DNA from: Guyanagaster necrorhizus
Lineage: Eukaryota; Basidiomycota; Agaricomycetes; Agaricales; Physalacriaceae
NCBI RefSeq assembly: GCF_019112545.1
Contig: NW_025064880.1
Location: 1,431,719-1,495,718, forward strand
DNA: 64,000 nt
Reading direction: 5' to 3'
Shown here: piece after piece, positions 62,490-64,000 of the stretch
Layout of the letters: every line of letters starts with the position of its first letter
Numbering within the stretch: position 1 is the stretch's first letter
Notes under the pieces: model-generated
The model's database searches: none
What the model was told of the DNA's origin: nothing
Seen by the model: only the letters and a program-made list of their open reading frames with translations
Program-made: the position numbers and the translations under genes

Positions 62490-63178
62490 ATGTCAAATGC
62501 CGATATATATCGCAAGTTCTGCAAGCTATTCAACTTTGACTTGTTTGAGAACGGTAGGATTACAGACGACAGTTTGAACACTATCGACTCTGTTCCAACT
62601 TCACAAACCAGTATCGATATCCTTATAAGGATGGGCACACATCTGAAATGTTATGCTCCTGGACAGACATCATGCGTGCAAGTGAAGAGGTTTTCTACAG
62701 TCGCCTTAGTGCACTTCTGAGCACTTTGAATGCAGGTGACCATGATCGCATTGTCTTCTTTGTCGAAGGACATGCCGATATGATACCAATGGAACCGTTA
62801 ATGCGTCCCTCCTTCCATCATTTCTTGCTAATGCTGCCTAAAGAAAGCATGCAATTCATGAAACGACGGCTGGTGTCGCATTTTCGACAGTCTGTATCGC
62901 ATGCCTTGTCTTCAGGTGATGTGCTAGATTGTAACGTAGAGAAAACGGCGCACATTTTGGCTCGTTCACGATGTGTCACTGTAGAGTTCGAAGTTAGGAC
63001 ACCTAGCGGCGTGCTTAGATGGACACGTAGTAGAGCTGAAGTGGAAAAAAAGTACCATAGAATAGACGGGTTTCCACCTACTAGTGTTGCACTGGATAGA
63101 CTGCTGGAATGCCAGAACATGGAATTATCAAGCATGAGAGAAAGAAAAATGGCGGTCGCCGGATTCCGGACCGATTGA
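62490..63178 (+). CDS. Small protein of unknown function
   Basis: Two exons joined by a GT-AG intron at about 62610-62664 (donor GTATCGATAT, acceptor CTGGACAG). The joined frame reads MSNADIYRKFCKLFNFDLFE, then IMRASEEVFYSRLSALLSTL, RIVFFVEGHADMIPMEPLM, MQFMKRRLVSHFRQSVSHAL and ends KMAVAGFRTD. Charged and helical, no signal peptide, no membrane segment, no recognised domain. It starts only 26 bases after the stop of the disrupted SulP gene, which is unusually tight for this genome. Either its promoter lies in the pseudogene, or it is a relic of a longer downstream exon set of that gene. Confidence 0.5.
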
Positions 63179-63217
63179 CCCGCTCTTCTTTTGTCCTACC
63201 ACTACGACTCGAACGTA

Positions 63218-64000
63218 ATGTCCGACGATGAGTTAGGGTTGGATTCCATGTTTCCTGTAAGTCATCTTCCAAGAAATGCCGGTATGATACCCTCCGATAT
63301 ATATGCTATCGTATAGGAACCCCTTAGGCCACCGACTCCAGATCCAACGTTCTCTATCTACAAGCGTGAAAAGGCGTCCGGCTCGGTCGATGATTGGTCT
63401 GAATTAAATATCAGATTAGTTGGAGTGCATCCATTGTGGGGACACCACTTGTAAGTACGTAGAGCCTTCATGGTTGCCTGGCGACAATCTCATCTTATCT
63501 AAATCCAGATGGAATTCTGCCCGTTCGGTAGCATCATACTTGGATAATCATCCGGATCTATACATCAATGGGTCTGTACTCGAGCTAGGCGCAGGAGGCG
63601 GGCTACCTTCCATCGTCGCTGCCAATAATGGAGCAGCAAAGGTACGCTCTGCCAACCGTCGCGGATGGCGCTTATATATATATATCTTTATAAAACAGGT
63701 CATTTTGACTGATTATCCGGACGCGGATCTAATTAAAAACATGGAGTTCAACGTCGATAAGAATGTACTACCATCTTGCAAGTATACTGTTTCTGTACAG
63801 GTGCCCTTCGAGTATTGAACCGTTTGGTATAACATTGCTAATGATTGGCAGGGTTTCATCTGGGGGTCATCAATTCAGCCTCTCTTATCTTCTTTGACGA
63901 ACACGACTGGCTTCAATCTCATAATCCTGTCTGATCTAATCTTTAACCATTCTCAGGTGTGTTCATCCAGAAATCGCGAGATTCATCTCGTCCTAAATCA
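63218..64000 (+). CDS. EFM7: Protein N-terminal and lysine N-methyltransferase EFM7 (partial)
   Basis: SAM-dependent methyltransferase of the seven-beta-strand group that modifies translation elongation factor 1A in yeast (formerly Nnt1). Starts MSDDELGLDSMFPEPLRPP, then FSIYKREKASG, IRLVGVHPLWGHHLWNSARS and ASYLDNHPDLYINGSVLELG. The SAM-binding glycine motif LELGAGGGLPSIVAANNGA is next, and after a short intron come VILTDYPDADLIKNMEFNVD and GFIWGSSIQPLLS. The last exon seen, FNLIILSDLIFNHSQ, holds the family's SDLIFNHS block. The gene runs off the right edge, so the C-terminal part is missing. Start is supported by the conserved acidic MFPEP opening. Confidence 0.9.

Overview
The window looks like nuclear DNA of a filamentous basidiomycete, most likely an Agaricomycete. 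Genes are dense, lie on both strands and are cut by many introns of about 45-60 bases with GT(A/G)nGT donors and CTNAC-like branch sites. The proteins are typical fungal ones: striatin, NOT1, class II cAMP phosphodiesterase, C-5 sterol desaturase, siderophore acyltransferase. No bacterial operon, CRISPR array, rRNA, convincing tRNA or intact transposon was seen. All gene models were built by hand by joining open frames at plausible splice sites and comparing with remembered families, so exon edges carry some uncertainty. Where I summed the exons (PDE1, RPD3, RtcA, ERG3, the siderophore acyltransferase, the enoyl-CoA hydratase, COX8, TMA7) the total is a whole number of codons.

Layout. 1-2605: unrecognised spliced gene cut by the left edge. 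3789-5132: cAMP phosphodiesterase. 5890-9520 (minus): striatin and the tiny TMA7 gene. 9884-13304: large secreted alpha/beta hydrolase. 13841-21064: NOT1 scaffold of CCR4-NOT. 21616-24268 (minus): cytochrome c oxidase subunit VIII (VIIc type) and a secreted PLC-like phosphodiesterase. 25287-28796: RPD3-type histone deacetylase and RNA 3'-phosphate cyclase. 28907-30342 (minus): CDC50 flippase subunit. 30568-39530: MCM-binding protein, SRPK-like kinase, SQS1 G-patch protein, tRNA isopentenyltransferase. 39572-48889 (minus): FAS1 protein, IBtk-like ankyrin/RCC1/BTB protein, V-ATPase subunit A. 49041-53473: proteasome ATPase RPT1, mitochondrial PDH-kinase-type kinase, a small unknown protein. 53556-54416 (minus): APH-type kinase. 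54672-55688: ERG3. 55952-59065: divergent siderophore acyltransferase and enoyl-CoA hydratase. 60332-62464: broken SulP anion transporter. 62490-64000: small unknown gene and EFM7-type methyltransferase cut by the right edge.

Most genes are housekeeping genes with no functional link to their neighbours. The exception is 55952-59065. There an N5-hydroxyornithine acyltransferase and an AUH/Fer4-like enoyl-CoA hydratase are divergently transcribed from one 754-base spacer that carries four exact ATCWGATAA motifs, the element bound by iron-responsive GATA repressors. This looks like a two-gene ferrichrome-A-type siderophore acylation module. The SulP gene next to it carries an internal inversion of about 480 bases, in which coding sequence for some 160 residues now lies on the opposite strand. 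Other points of interest are very small exons (2 nt in the deacetylase active site, 5 nt in the PLC-like gene, 9 nt in TMA7), a GC-AG intron splitting a kinase catalytic motif, and nested palindromes in the V-ATPase/RPT1 divergent promoter.
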